A stretch of 64,000 nucleotides of DNA from JAAYRQ01 sp035647235 (GCA_964514235.1 CAZEPV010000009.1:16076-80075), one strand, 5' to 3'; positions 25,755 to 34,994 are shown, numbered from the stretch's first letter. Numbers and translations are program-made. The notes: a model not told the origin generated them from the sequence alone.

Positions 25755-26816
25755 TCACCTCATAATCTCCATCCTCAATTCCCGCCTTTTTTCATCTAAC
25801 TTCTCAAAATCCGTAAAACTAGAATAGACCTTTTTCAAGCTTTTCAGGTCATTTCTTATGCTATTCAATTCGGCTTGCACCTCTAAAATTAGAGTCTCGA
25901 AATTGCGGTAAGACTCACTTTTCAAGATGCTTGCTTTCTCGGCTTCGTAATCCTCCAGGACTGTAGTCATATCTATAACTACATCCCATGGTCTTACACT
26001 AAGCTGTATATTACCACTATCTATTAAAGCTATTTCCAGATTACATATTATAATCATATCGAGACTTTCAGGGTCAAAACCGCTATGATAATATTTTATA
26101 ATAAAACCTTTGTCACTAAAAACCGAGGCTAATTCCCTAATTATAGTAGACTTAGCACTCCCAGCCGGCCCCTTAAAAATATATCGTTTTAAACAAGCTG
26201 CACTAATATCATCTATATAGTTTACCATGCCTTCTGCAGTCAAAGCACTGGCAAAATAATGTTTTTCCCGTGGTTGGTCAGCTAATATTTCCCCTACTAA
26301 ATTTTTAACCATACCTTCTATCTTTTCCATATTCAAATGCCTAGCAGTTATTTTTTTTATATCTTGCCTTATTATTCCGGCCTGTTTTAATAAGGTATAT
26401 GTTTTTTTGCCTTTACTTGCTACTTCCCCAATCAGTTTCTCAATTCTTTCTCGGTTAATTTGTATTGATGTCTTATCTATAAATTCGCCTAGGTTAATAA
26501 TCTCCCCCATTCCTCCAGGATAATGGGGATCTATAGGAATAGGTAGACTACCATTAATTATCGCTGTATCTAATTGAGCAATATATAATCCATCGGGGGT
26601 AAGTGGTTCGATGGCTGATACCCAAAATTCGATTTCATAACCTTGTTCACTCATAGTCTCCCCCAGCAATCTAATCAAAGTAGATTTCCCCGAACCCGCA
26701 GGCCCTTTCAGAATAAATACCTGCCTTAAGCCTGCAATCAATTCTGGAATAAAGGTATAAAAACCTGTTTTGGTATAACTACTTGTAAACACATAGCTTA
26801 TTTTCCCCTTAGCCAT
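25755..26816 (-). CDS. Twin P-loop ATPase of unknown function (PRK06851-like)
   Basis: 353 residues from the ATG at 26816 with an AGGTG ribosome binding site. Two internal half-repeats each carry a Walker A motif: LKGPAGSGKSTLIRLLGE near residue 37 and FKGPAGSAKSTIIRELAS near residue 217. Each is followed by a similar segment (YEIEFWVSAIEP; FIIKYYHSGFDPESLD), which suggests internal duplication. Proteins of this type occur in Clostridia and Bacilli annotated only as hypothetical ATPases. It sits between the MinJ-like gene and uvrB, 4-5 bp from uvrB. No repair motif is visible, so the link to excision repair is positional only. Confidence 0.75.
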   Translation of the reverse strand: MAKGKISYVFTSSYTKTGFYTFIPELIAGLRQVFILKGPAGSGKSTLIRLLGETMSEQGYEIEFWVSAIEPLTPDGLYIAQLDTAIINGSLPIPIDPHYPGGMGEIINLGEFIDKTSIQINRERIEKLIGEVASKGKKTYTLLKQAGIIRQDIKKITARHLNMEKIEGMVKNLVGEILADQPREKHYFASALTAEGMVNYIDDISAACLKRYIFKGPAGSAKSTIIRELASVFSDKGFIIKYYHSGFDPESLDMIIICNLEIALIDSGNIQLSVRPWDVVIDMTTVLEDYEAEKASILKSESYRNFETLILEVQAELNSIRNDLKSLKKVYSSFTDFEKLDEKRRELRMEIMR

Positions 26817-26885
26817 TAAAAGCACCTCAAAACACACAATTTACCCTAATATATTCGTAATGTGGGTAAAGGGTGCATACTCTGG

Positions 26886-28091
26886 TTAAGGTCTATTTTT
26901 CCTCCTGGGTTTTTTAAAGGTTAAATATCTTTTTACTTCATTATCTGGTACTAGGATTAAACCTAATTCCTCCCCCATGCCTTTCCTCCCCCTTATACTT
27001 ATGTTTGCATTATTCCTTTTGACTGTAAATTCGAGTCTTCCCTCGTGATTTACCAGATCAATTAAATTAGCATTGCAGGTAATTGCTTTGTCATTTAACC
27101 TGATAATATTATCCCCTGCTTCAATTCCTATCCTACTAGCCATAGTATTTGGCTCTATTGCCAACACCCCTACACCCTCCAAAGGTCTCGTATATAGGCT
27201 AGGTTTAGCCTTTTCTTCTTGAATCCCTAACCATATTACTAGTTCATGCCCCAAAGGGGAAAAAAGTGCAGCAGCAGGCAAAAATATTGCCCATTTAGCC
27301 GAAAATACTGATAATACTAATAAAGTTAAACTATAGAGAAATAAGTAAAAGGCAGTTTTACGACATCTGTCCACTGGTGAGCTGGTGGTGGTTATTTCAC
27401 CATAACCTAGAATAGCTAAGACTGGCAATAGGGTATATATCTTATTTTCGGCAGACTGGCTATAATCCTGAAATAATGGCCACCAATCAGGCATAGTGAT
27501 TCCACTAGCTGGTTCCGCTATACCTACCCCAACTAAAGCTATTAAAGGCAAAGGCCAAAATTTTTGTAAATTAAAGCCACCCCTAATTGCATTATTTTTC
27601 TTCACGTAGATAGGCAGGGCAAATAAAGGCCCATTTAACAAAATTAAAATACTTTCGACCATATGTAAAATTGCGACTAAGCCCATTAGCTGTGGAATAT
27701 TAACCTGGGGATAAGCAAAAATTAAGTTCAAACCTGCCAATATGCCACCAGCATAGGCGAAACATAAATAGCGGGGGTTAATTAGCATCAAAACTATAGC
27801 TATAAGCCACAAATACCCAATACCTATACTGTGCAAATCAATCCCTGTAAAAACCAATAAGATACTGCCCACAAGCCCACCGATTAGCCCAAACATTATC
27901 GAAGTAAGCGTAGATTTAATATAAGTCCTTTTTTTACTTTGCACAATACTTCTTGAACTGGTCTCCATTCGTTTATATTGCCAACCGACCAATAGAAAAA
28001 TCAGCAGATATAAGATAATAAATGCTGGGGAGATTAATATGTCCAAAAACACCTGCCCCATCATATATAAAACAGATATTATAAAGTCCAT
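26886..28091 (-). CDS. PDZ-domain polytopic membrane protein, MinJ-like
   Basis: 401 residues. About eight hydrophobic helices occupy residues 5-290. A C-terminal PDZ domain runs from about residue 295 to 370 (GVGVLAIEPNTMASRIGIEA, GDNIIRLNDKAI), ending in the basic tail KKPRRKNRP. In Bacillus, MinJ links MinD to DivIVA at division sites and lies in the block ctpB-minJ-uvrB-uvrA. The same order here is the main argument for the call. Sequence alone supports only a membrane protein with a PDZ domain, and the Clostridia members are not functionally tested to my knowledge. Confidence 0.7.
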   Translation of the reverse strand: MDFIISVLYMMGQVFLDILISPAFIILYLLIFLLVGWQYKRMETSSRSIVQSKKRTYIKSTLTSIMFGLIGGLVGSILLVFTGIDLHSIGIGYLWLIAIVLMLINPRYLCFAYAGGILAGLNLIFAYPQVNIPQLMGLVAILHMVESILILLNGPLFALPIYVKKNNAIRGGFNLQKFWPLPLIALVGVGIAEPASGITMPDWWPLFQDYSQSAENKIYTLLPVLAILGYGEITTTSSPVDRCRKTAFYLFLYSLTLLVLSVFSAKWAIFLPAAALFSPLGHELVIWLGIQEEKAKPSLYTRPLEGVGVLAIEPNTMASRIGIEAGDNIIRLNDKAITCNANLIDLVNHEGRLEFTVKRNNANISIRGRKGMGEELGLILVPDNEVKRYLTFKKPRRKNRP

Positions 28092-28115
28092 CCCTAGCCC
28101 CCTTTTCTAAAGAAC

Positions 28116-28137
28116 AAGCAGAGTTAAAACTCTGCTT
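28116..28137 (-). terminator. Terminator after ctpB
   Basis: The 7-bp arms GCAGAGT and ACTCTGC enclose a 4-nt loop. On the minus strand it is followed by TTGTTCTTT. It lies about 40 bp past the ctpB stop, before the MinJ-like gene. Confidence 0.7.
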
Positions 28138-28174
28138 TAGTTGGTCCTTATAAAATTTATTAAAACCCAAACTC

Positions 28175-29323
28175 TTAAAATATTAGACTTTTTAGGACTT
28201 CGATAGCCTTTCCTAATTGTAGATCTTCACCATCTTCAATATCTATCTCAACTTCATAATCAGGGTTAATCCCTATTTCATTGATATCAGTATCGTTAGG
28301 GGTAAAATATTTCGAAGTAGTTAATTTTAAGGCTCCCCCATCCTTTAAAGGGTAAACCGTCTGGACTAAACCCTTGCCAAATGTTTTTTCCCCTACTAAT
28401 AGAGCACGCTTATTGTCTTGTAGGGCACCAGCCAATATTTCAGAAGCGCTTGCACTGTCCCCATTTACTAAAACGACTAAAGGCAGCTCAATTTTACCTG
28501 CCTGGGCTCTATGGATTCTTTCAGTTCCCTTACCATCCACTACTTTTACGACTTCGGCACCTTCATCTAAAAAGATAGAAGCAATATTAATTGCTGCATC
28601 AAAATCCCCACCACCATTAAAGCGTAAATCCAAAATTAAACCCACTATATTATCCTCATACAACAATTTATGAATACTATTAATCATTTCCTGGGAGGAA
28701 TTGGCATGGAATTGGTTTAACTTAATATAACCTAGAGGAATATTATCTTCCAAAAGCTCCTCTTCCACAGAAGGTACATTGATAATTTCCCGAATAATTT
28801 TAAAATCGTATTCCTTTTTATCCATCTCCCGATAAACAGTTAATACCAGCTGAGTACCTGGATCTCCACGCATTAAATTAGCGGCTTCATCCTGGGTCAT
28901 ATGGGCAGTAGATTCACCATTTATGGCAATAATTAAATCATTGTGCTCTACTCCTGCTCCGAAGGCGGGAGTCCCTTTAATTGGAGCTACTACCTTTAGT
29001 CTGCCTTGCTCATCTTGAGAAATATAAACCCCTATCCCACCAAATTTGGCCTCTAGGCGAATTTTCAATTCCTGCCAAGTATCCTTATCTAGATACTTGG
29101 AATATGGATCATCCAAAGAATCAACTATACCAGCAGTAGCCCCCTGAATTAGGCCACTAGAATCGACTTCATGTAGTGCTTGACTTTTGACTAAACCAAC
29201 TACACTTAAAAAAGTACCCAATCCACTTGCATTAGTAATAAATAAAAATATCAGACTAGCTAATACAATTAGACCAATTAGGGATAATAGTGTATTTGCA
29301 GCTTTTAAAAAAGACTTTCTCAA
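28175..29323 (-). CDS. ctpB: S41 carboxyl-terminal processing serine protease (CtpB type)
   Basis: 382 residues from a TTG start with a GGTGGTG ribosome binding site. Order: N-terminal membrane anchor (about residues 10-35), PDZ domain (GVYISQDEQGRLKVVAPIKG around residue 98 to VLTVYRE around 165), then the S41 protease core. The catalytic serine is in NGDSASASEILAGA near residue 292 and the lysine in GEKTFGKGLVQ near residue 317. In Bacillus CtpB cleaves SpoIVFA during sporulation. Other S41 proteases trim periplasmic or cell-wall proteins, so the role here is inferred. It faces pstS across a divergent intergenic region. Confidence 0.9.
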   Translation of the reverse strand: MRKSFLKAANTLLSLIGLIVLASLIFLFITNASGLGTFLSVVGLVKSQALHEVDSSGLIQGATAGIVDSLDDPYSKYLDKDTWQELKIRLEAKFGGIGVYISQDEQGRLKVVAPIKGTPAFGAGVEHNDLIIAINGESTAHMTQDEAANLMRGDPGTQLVLTVYREMDKKEYDFKIIREIINVPSVEEELLEDNIPLGYIKLNQFHANSSQEMINSIHKLLYEDNIVGLILDLRFNGGGDFDAAINIASIFLDEGAEVVKVVDGKGTERIHRAQAGKIELPLVVLVNGDSASASEILAGALQDNKRALLVGEKTFGKGLVQTVYPLKDGGALKLTTSKYFTPNDTDINEIGINPDYEVEIDIEDGEDLQLGKAIEVLKSLIF

Positions 29324-29618
29324 ATTTTCACCACCATGTAATATATTATTACTTATATATCAGTATTATGTTACTCTAATATGAAAATGAAAACAATTCC
29401 AACTTAAAAATCTCTACTTAGATTTCATTCCTATTTTATTATACCAAGCTTATAGCACTTTTTTACTGCCCAATTTTAATTGCATACGATTTATTTTTTT
29501 AAGCTGGTATATTTGTATTTAAATTTGGCCAAATGTCTATAACCAAAAGTTATTTGACTTCTTCCTGCGAGTAATAGTAAGATGTAAAAAACATTATATT
29601 TAAGGGGAGTTGTGCAGG
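29324..29618. promoter_or_regulatory. Divergent control region between ctpB and pstS
   Basis: This is a 295-bp AT-rich region without a credible gene. For pstS, TTGACT at 29554-29559 and TAAGAT at 29578-29583 form a sigma-A-like promoter with an 18-bp spacer, and an AAGGGGAG ribosome binding site precedes the ATG. I searched by eye for PhoP boxes (TTAACA/TTTACA direct repeats) and found none that is convincing. Confidence 0.5.
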
Positions 29619-30524
29619 ATGAAAAAAAGCAAATGGGTTCTTTTCTTGGTTTCGGCTTTGATATTAGGCCTTTTACTAATATCTGGTTGTGCTAATGGGC
29701 AAAATAGTGGGCAAGCAAACGCCAATAATACTATCAAGTTCGGCGGCTCGAGTACCCTAGCCCCTATTTTGGCTAAGTGTGCAGATGATTTTACGGAAGA
29801 ATTTAAGACCTGGCAAAATGTTGACAGTAATTTACCCGATGAACCCATAGTTATTTTCGTATCTACTGGTGGTTCTGGTTTCGGGGTTAAATCTGCTTTA
29901 GATGGAACCTTCGATTTTGGCATGGTGACTAGAGATTTAAGTGCAGATGAAGAAGTCAGTTTTAGTGATGGCACTATCGTACAACTAGGATCGGACGTCC
30001 TAGATGTGGCAGTTAATTATGAAAACCCTTTAACTAAGGTTAAAACTGACCTAAGCATCGAGGAGATAATCTCCATTTTCTCTGGTGAAATTAATAGTTG
30101 GTCAGAATTAGATGAAACCTTACCAGAACGCCCCATAGTTGTAGCAGTTCGAGATTTGGGAGGCGGGGCAAGCATAGTATTTGATGATGCGATAATGAAG
30201 GGTACACCAATTAGTACTGGAGCCCTGCAACTTCCTTCTATGGGCGCTTTAGGTGGTAAAATTATGGACAATGCCGACACTATCGGATATGTTTCTAGTG
30301 GTCTGGTTAATCAAAATCCAGATAAACTTATACCCCTTAGTGTTGATGGTATTGCACCAACTATAGAAAACATTAATTCGGGTAAATATAATATTAGTCG
30401 TCCTTTGCTATTAGTAAGTCCCCAAACACCTGATAAATACCAAGCAGCATTTATAAATTATTTAAAATCAGATAAGGGACTAAAAGTAGTAGAGGACTTG
30501 GGCTATGTAGCTGTAGGGCAATAA
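29619..30524 (+). CDS. pstS: Phosphate ABC transporter substrate-binding lipoprotein
   Basis: 301 residues from the ATG at 29619. The signal peptide starts MKKSKWVLFLVSALILG and ends in a lipobox LISGC (lipidated Cys near residue 24). The mature protein shows PstS marks: FGGSSTLAPI near residue 40, VSTGGSGFGVKSALDGTFD near residue 80 and VVAVRDLGGGAS near residue 165. It would bind phosphate outside the membrane and deliver it to PstCA. Pst-type marks are clear, but a related oxyanion cannot be excluded. Its end is duplicated by the assembly overlap at the 100-N gap; the first copy contains the complete stop. Confidence 0.88.
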   Translation: MKKSKWVLFLVSALILGLLLISGCANGQNSGQANANNTIKFGGSSTLAPILAKCADDFTEEFKTWQNVDSNLPDEPIVIFVSTGGSGFGVKSALDGTFDFGMVTRDLSADEEVSFSDGTIVQLGSDVLDVAVNYENPLTKVKTDLSIEEIISIFSGEINSWSELDETLPERPIVVAVRDLGGGASIVFDDAIMKGTPISTGALQLPSMGALGGKIMDNADTIGYVSSGLVNQNPDKLIPLSVDGIAPTIENINSGKYNISRPLLLVSPQTPDKYQAAFINYLKSDKGLKVVEDLGYVAVGQ

Positions 30525-30695
30525 CAATTCAAGTAGAACTNNNNNNNNNNNNNNNNNNNNNNNNNNNNNNNNNNNNNNNNNNNNNNNNNNNNNNNNNNNN
30601 NNNNNNNNNNNNNNNNNNNNNNNNNNNNNNNNNNNNNNNNGTAGTAGAGGACTTGGGCTATGTAGCTGTAGGGCAATAACAATTCAAGTAGAACT
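30486..30695. other. Assembly artefact: 100-N gap flanked by identical 55-bp copies
   Basis: N at 30541-30640. Positions 30486-30540 and 30641-30695 are identical (end of pstS plus a short intergenic stretch). The contigs overlap; nothing is missing and the second copy of the pstS end is not a real duplication. Confidence 0.95.
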
Positions 30696-30722
30696 AAGGT
30701 GCAGGACTAGTCTGGCCCTTAG
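30694..30722 (+). promoter_or_regulatory. Stem-loop between pstS and pstC (possible attenuator)
   Basis: The arms CTAAGG and CCTTAG enclose an inner palindrome GACTAGTC, followed by a T-rich stretch. Hairpins after the binding-protein gene often allow extra pstS mRNA relative to the permease genes; here that role is inference. Confidence 0.5.
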
Positions 30723-30753
30723 CTTAATCTTTTATTTATATCGAGGTTGAATT

Positions 30754-31623
30754 ATGTCTTTAAAAGAAAATCTTATCCGAATTTTTTTCTTTAGCATAGC
30801 TATTGTATCGGCTTTGCTGCTTGTTTTCATTTTGTTTTTTATTTTAAAAGAATCAGGGGCAATTTGGGCCCAAGTGGGAATTATTAATTTCTTAACTAAG
30901 TCTACTTGGCAGCCTATGGCTACACCACCCCAATTTAGTATTCTGCCTATGTTAGTCAGTACTTTGTGGGTTGCATTTGGGGCACTTGTCATAGCTATCC
31001 CATTTGGTTTTGCTTGTGCCATTTTTTTGGCTGAATTTGCCCCAGCTGCATTAGCTAGACTAATCCGCCCAGTTTTAAATATGCTGACGGGGATTCCTTC
31101 AGTAGTCTATGGTTTTTTAGGTGCTACAGTATTAATTAAGTATTTAGAAGTAAGCTTTGACTTGGCTAGCGGTGAATCACTTTTTGCTGCCTCCCTAGTT
31201 TTGGCTCTTATGGTTTTGCCTTTTATCATAGCTAATTCTGAAAATGCCCTACGTTCGGTAGCTCAAGAATACCGCCAAGCAAGCATAGCCTTAGGTGTCT
31301 CTAAACAATATACGGCTATACGCATCTTAGTTCCTTTAGCAATTAAAGGCATGTTAGGTGCAGTAATCCTAGCCTTTGGAAGAGCCATAGGCGAAACTAT
31401 GGCTGTCTTAATGTTAGCTGGTAACACCCTCACAATTCCTTTCTCTTGGTTTGCCAAGGGTGAACCCCTACCAGCTTTGATTGCTTTGGAACTTGGCAGT
31501 GCTACACCAGGTACTAGCCATTACCAAGCCTTATTTGCTACTGGATTTGTTTTGATTTTAATCGTTATAATGGTCAATTTAAGCATAAATCTTTTCCTGT
31601 GGCATTGGCAAAGGGGGCTATAA
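30754..31623 (+). CDS. pstC: Phosphate ABC transporter permease PstC
   Basis: 289 residues with six hydrophobic helices (first at about residues 10-33). The binding-protein-dependent transport signature surrounds EYRQASIALGVSKQYTAIRI near residue 170 and the loop AFGRAIGETMAVLMLAGN near residue 208, both typical of PstC. It forms the membrane channel with PstA. It follows pstS after a hairpin and precedes pstA by a single base, so the cluster is an operon pstS-pstC-pstA-pstB. The start ATG at 30754 has a weak GAGG site. Confidence 0.92.
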   Translation: MSLKENLIRIFFFSIAIVSALLLVFILFFILKESGAIWAQVGIINFLTKSTWQPMATPPQFSILPMLVSTLWVAFGALVIAIPFGFACAIFLAEFAPAALARLIRPVLNMLTGIPSVVYGFLGATVLIKYLEVSFDLASGESLFAASLVLALMVLPFIIANSENALRSVAQEYRQASIALGVSKQYTAIRILVPLAIKGMLGAVILAFGRAIGETMAVLMLAGNTLTIPFSWFAKGEPLPALIALELGSATPGTSHYQALFATGFVLILIVIMVNLSINLFLWHWQRGL

Positions 31624-31624
31624 A

Positions 31625-32470
31625 ATGCGGTTGAGGAACTTTTTCGATAGCCTATTAATTGGAATACTTTGGTTATCGGGCCTATTTATACTTCTAATTT
31701 TGCTTGCCATTATTGTATATCTTGTTTGGCGGGGTGGCCCATTTGTCAGTATGGAATTTTTATTGACTAGCCCCAAAGGTCTCCCCTTAGGAAGTGAAGG
31801 GGGAGTTTTCCCAGCTATAAAGGGAACCCTGTGGTTGATAGGCTTAGCCTTAGCTTGGTCACTTTTACCTGCTTTGGCAACTGCAATTTATTTAAGCGAA
31901 TACCACGATAATAGCAGAATTGCTACACTTATTAACCTGCTTATTCAAAGCATGGCAGGAGTACCCTCTATAGTTATCGGCTTATTTGTCTACGCTTTAG
32001 GAGTAGTTGCATTAGGTTGGGGTATATCTTTACTAGCTGGTAGTCTAGCCCTGGCTATAATGATTTTTCCCGTCTTGGCCATTTCGAGCCGAGATGCCTT
32101 ACAGGCTATAGATCAGGACTATCGTTTAGTTGCTACATCTTTAGGGGTAGGCAATTCTTATACCTTACTTCGGATTGTACTTCCCCAAGCAGTTCCAGGC
32201 ATCCTAGCTGGCATCCTGCTAGCCACAGGATATGCAGCGGGGGCTACTGCACCTATAATGGTTACTGCAGCAGCTATTATTGCCAATTCCTCTGGAGTAT
32301 TATTGGAACCAGTTATGGCCTTACCCTATCACCTTTACATCCTTTTTAATGAACATATTTCTTTGGACCAGGCTTATGCTACTGCTTTAGTCCTGGTTGG
32401 TTTGCTTTTGATTATAAATTTTTTGGCTTTATGGTTACAAAGGTTATCGGAAAGGACTAATGCCCAATGA
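31625..32470 (+). CDS. pstA: Phosphate ABC transporter permease PstA
   Basis: 281 residues with six membrane helices. PstA-type marks include TLWLIGLALAWSLLPALATA near residue 60, SMAGVPSIVIGLFVYALG near residue 110, and the EAA-like loop DQDYRLVATSLGVGNSYTLL near residue 160. It pairs with PstC in the inner channel. The stop overlaps the pstB start by 4 bp, giving translational coupling with the ATPase. Confidence 0.92.
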   Translation: MRLRNFFDSLLIGILWLSGLFILLILLAIIVYLVWRGGPFVSMEFLLTSPKGLPLGSEGGVFPAIKGTLWLIGLALAWSLLPALATAIYLSEYHDNSRIATLINLLIQSMAGVPSIVIGLFVYALGVVALGWGISLLAGSLALAIMIFPVLAISSRDALQAIDQDYRLVATSLGVGNSYTLLRIVLPQAVPGILAGILLATGYAAGATAPIMVTAAAIIANSSGVLLEPVMALPYHLYILFNEHISLDQAYATALVLVGLLLIINFLALWLQRLSERTNAQ

Positions 32471-33216
32471 ATGCAGTTGAATTAATCAATTTTAATAGTC
32501 AATATAGTCGTAATAAAGTTTTGCGCAATATAAATTTAATTTTTGCCCCAAATGCTATTACCGCGATTATTGGCCCTTCTGGTTGCGGAAAAACCACCTT
32601 ACTTCGGAGTATTAATCGCACTGCAGAAATGGAGTCCTCTTATAAGAACCAAGGTGATATAAAAGTTTTAGGTCAATCAGTTTTTACTATAAAAGATGTG
32701 TCCAGAGTAAGGCGGCAGGTTGGCTTAGTCTATCAAACCCCTATCGCTTTACCTTTCAGCATCAAGGAAAACGTGCTCTTTGGCCCCAAATATTATGGGG
32801 AAAAAAAGCCCGCTAATTTAAATTTTATTCTAGAAGATTGTTTACAGAAAGCCGCTTTATGGGATGAGGTCAAGGACCGCCTGGATAAACCAGCTTCGCA
32901 ACTCTCTGGTGGCCAAAAACAACGCTTGGCTATTGCCCGTACCCTAGCTGTAAAACCACAAGTTTTATTATTAGATGAGCCGTGTTCTAGTCTAGACCCT
33001 GCTTCCACTGGTCTAATTGAAGAATTGTTACAGTCCCTAGCCCATGAATTAACCATTATAATAGTAACTCATAACCTTTTCCAAGCTCGCCGTATTGCAA
33101 ACGAAACTGTCTTTATATTGGATGGGGAGGTCATCGAAAAGGGCCCAACTGAAACACTTTTTACCAGCCCAGTTTCTGAAAAAACTAAAAACTTTACCGC
33201 GGGCCTTTTCGGCTAG
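32467..33216 (+). CDS. pstB: Phosphate ABC transporter ATP-binding protein PstB
   Basis: 249 residues. Walker A GPSGCGKTT near residue 37, Q-loop VYQTP near residue 88, signature LSGGQKQRLAIA near residue 148, Walker B LLLDEPCSSLDP near residue 170 and the switch histidine in VTHNLFQARR near residue 203. The 'INR' segment after Walker A is followed by AEMESSYKNQG instead of the usual PstB MNDL pattern, so it is a divergent PstB. No phoU gene follows; the next gene is a stalk-domain protein. Confidence 0.9.
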   Translation: MNAVELINFNSQYSRNKVLRNINLIFAPNAITAIIGPSGCGKTTLLRSINRTAEMESSYKNQGDIKVLGQSVFTIKDVSRVRRQVGLVYQTPIALPFSIKENVLFGPKYYGEKKPANLNFILEDCLQKAALWDEVKDRLDKPASQLSGGQKQRLAIARTLAVKPQVLLLDEPCSSLDPASTGLIEELLQSLAHELTIIIVTHNLFQARRIANETVFILDGEVIEKGPTETLFTSPVSEKTKNFTAGLFG

Positions 33217-33295
33217 GATATAAATTGGTGTAAGATTTTTTATCTTTTCTTGTATTAATAAATGAAAGACAATTAGATAAAGGAGAAATGCTCTT

Positions 33296-34297
33296 ATGAA
33301 ATTTAGAAAAATTATAGCTGGACTTGTATCAGTGACTTTTTTGTCGCTCTCTTTTCTAGCCCCAGTGGTGGCTAACCAAGAAACCAAAGTAGCAGATAGG
33401 GTAATTATGCCCATAGAAAAATCAGATTTCCTATCTGCGACTGGAGTTATTAAAGAAGTTAAGGATTACCATGCAGATGAAAATGCCAAGTTTATTTCTA
33501 TAATTGATGGGAATGGAAATCCTGCTAACCTAATAGTAAATAAGAACACTTATGTGGTCGATGAGGTTGAATTAGTCGTAGGCTCCCAAATTATATTCTT
33601 TTATGATGCCAGTAGGCCTATGATTATGATTTATCCACCCCAGTATAATCCCGATGTAGTAGCATTAATAGATGATTCCCGCATTATTAAGGTAGATACC
33701 TTTGATCGGGATTTAGTTAGCCGAGACAATAGCTTAAAACTCAATATTTCCCCAGAAACTGAAATCTATTTACGGGATGGTAGTATCTATGATGGTGAAA
33801 TAGCTGGCCAGCAATTATTAGTTATTTATGATATTTCCACCAAAAGCATCCCCGCTCAGACTAATCCTAAAAGGGTAGTAGTTTTAAATGATATTACAGG
33901 GGAAAATGAAGATTTATATGATGAAAATTATAAACCTAATGTATCTAAAATGAATATCGTGGTAGATAATGATATGGTAATAATGGAACCTAAAGCGTAT
34001 ACCCATGCAGATGGCGCAGTAATGATTCCCCTGCGGGTAGTTGCCGAGGCATTAGGCTATGAAGTAGGTTGGGATGGGAAAAATTATAGTATTACTTTAG
34101 ATAATAGAATTAGTCTGCAAATAGACAGCCCTAATTACACTAAATCTAATATCTCTATAACTCTTGATACAGCTCCAGCCTTAGTGGATAATACTACTTA
34201 TGTACCCTTAAATTTCTTTACCAGTGTATTATTGCTTAATAATGCCTATGTTTTTGAAGGGCAGATAGATATAAATGATGGAGAAAAAATGGAATAG
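33296..34297 (+). CDS. Secreted stalk-domain protein (copper amine oxidase N-terminal-like domain)
   Basis: 333 residues with a signal peptide (MKFRKIIAGLVSVTFLSLSF, cleavage near VVA-NQ at about residue 27). Residues 45-210 form beta-rich repeats without a recognised motif. Residues 225-325 match the stalk/CuAO_N1 domain: AVMIPLRVVAEALGYEVGWD and DNTTYVPLNFF. Such domains are common in exported proteins of Clostridia and probably mediate wall or protein contacts. No peptidase or other catalytic motif is visible. It follows pstB by 79 bp and may share its transcription. Function unknown. Confidence 0.75.
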   Translation: MKFRKIIAGLVSVTFLSLSFLAPVVANQETKVADRVIMPIEKSDFLSATGVIKEVKDYHADENAKFISIIDGNGNPANLIVNKNTYVVDEVELVVGSQIIFFYDASRPMIMIYPPQYNPDVVALIDDSRIIKVDTFDRDLVSRDNSLKLNISPETEIYLRDGSIYDGEIAGQQLLVIYDISTKSIPAQTNPKRVVVLNDITGENEDLYDENYKPNVSKMNIVVDNDMVIMEPKAYTHADGAVMIPLRVVAEALGYEVGWDGKNYSITLDNRISLQIDSPNYTKSNISITLDTAPALVDNTTYVPLNFFTSVLLLNNAYVFEGQIDINDGEKME

Positions 34298-34529
34298 TTG
34301 CTTAAATTAGTTTAATATATAGGTAAGGGTGTACTTCTATCTTCCTTCCCCTATCCTAATTTTCTAGCTTTATTTTTATGCCTTCCAATAATCACCGCCA
34401 TAAGAAATGCAATAATAAACATCTTAGTAATCTTTTCTTTTTGCAGGAATTATTAGCAGAAAAATCGAATATGGTACGAGTAACCATTAACTTGCAATCG
34501 TCTTCAGTCCAGGATAGGATAGTTTCTTT
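34298..34529. other. Intergenic region upstream of nrfH
   Basis: 232 bp of AT-rich sequence. There is a pyrimidine-rich stretch after the stalk-domain gene but no clear terminator hairpin. An open frame of 51 codons (34378-34533) is present without a ribosome binding site. I see no FNR-type TTGAT-N4-ATCAA palindrome. Confidence 0.4.
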
Positions 34530-34994
34530 ATGAAAGGAGCTGATCTAGTACTGATGAATAACCGCCTTAAATGGATTGCCATTATTACTGGTCTAGGTTT
34601 TTTGGCTTTTAGTATGATGCTAGCCATTAAAATTCCCGCTTTGGGTCTGGCTGAAGTTGAATTTTGCGGCCAATGTCATGCTATGGATGAACAAGCAGAT
34701 ACTTATTTGCACTCATCCCACCTCCATGTTGCTAATTGTGGTGACTGTCATTCTCCCTATCCTCTAGTTACTGGTAGTATCTTTTCAGCTTATACTGGTA
34801 CTAGAGATGTTTACCGCGTAGTCACTAATACTACACCTCCTGTAATTACTACCATGAAACTTAGTAAACAAGTGATCCAGGATAATTGTATTAGGTGTCA
34901 TGAAGGTATCCTGCATGAAATTGGCGATACAAGCGAAAATGAAGGTAACCACTGTTTTCAATGTCATAGAAGTATCGCCCATCCAAAAAAATAG
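34530..34994 (+). CDS. nrfH: NrfH-type membrane-anchored tetraheme cytochrome c
   Basis: 154 residues (start 34530; the ATG at 34554, giving MNNRLKW, is an alternative). A single N-terminal membrane helix (about residues 14-37) is followed by four heme c motifs: CGQCH, CGDCH, CIRCH, CFQCH. NrfH takes electrons from menaquinol and passes them to NrfA on the outside of the membrane. The next gene is nrfA, 17 bp downstream, confirming the role. The first heme region CGQCHAMDE fits the NapC/NirT/NrfH family. Confidence 0.92.
   Translation: MKGADLVLMNNRLKWIAIITGLGFLAFSMMLAIKIPALGLAEVEFCGQCHAMDEQADTYLHSSHLHVANCGDCHSPYPLVTGSIFSAYTGTRDVYRVVTNTTPPVITTMKLSKQVIQDNCIRCHEGILHEIGDTSENEGNHCFQCHRSIAHPKK

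Noticed and set aside
34378..34533. 51-codon plus-strand frame before nrfH
   Set aside because: It has no ribosome binding site, its stop overlaps the nrfH start, and the product looks like nothing known. It could still be a leader, but evidence is too weak to call.
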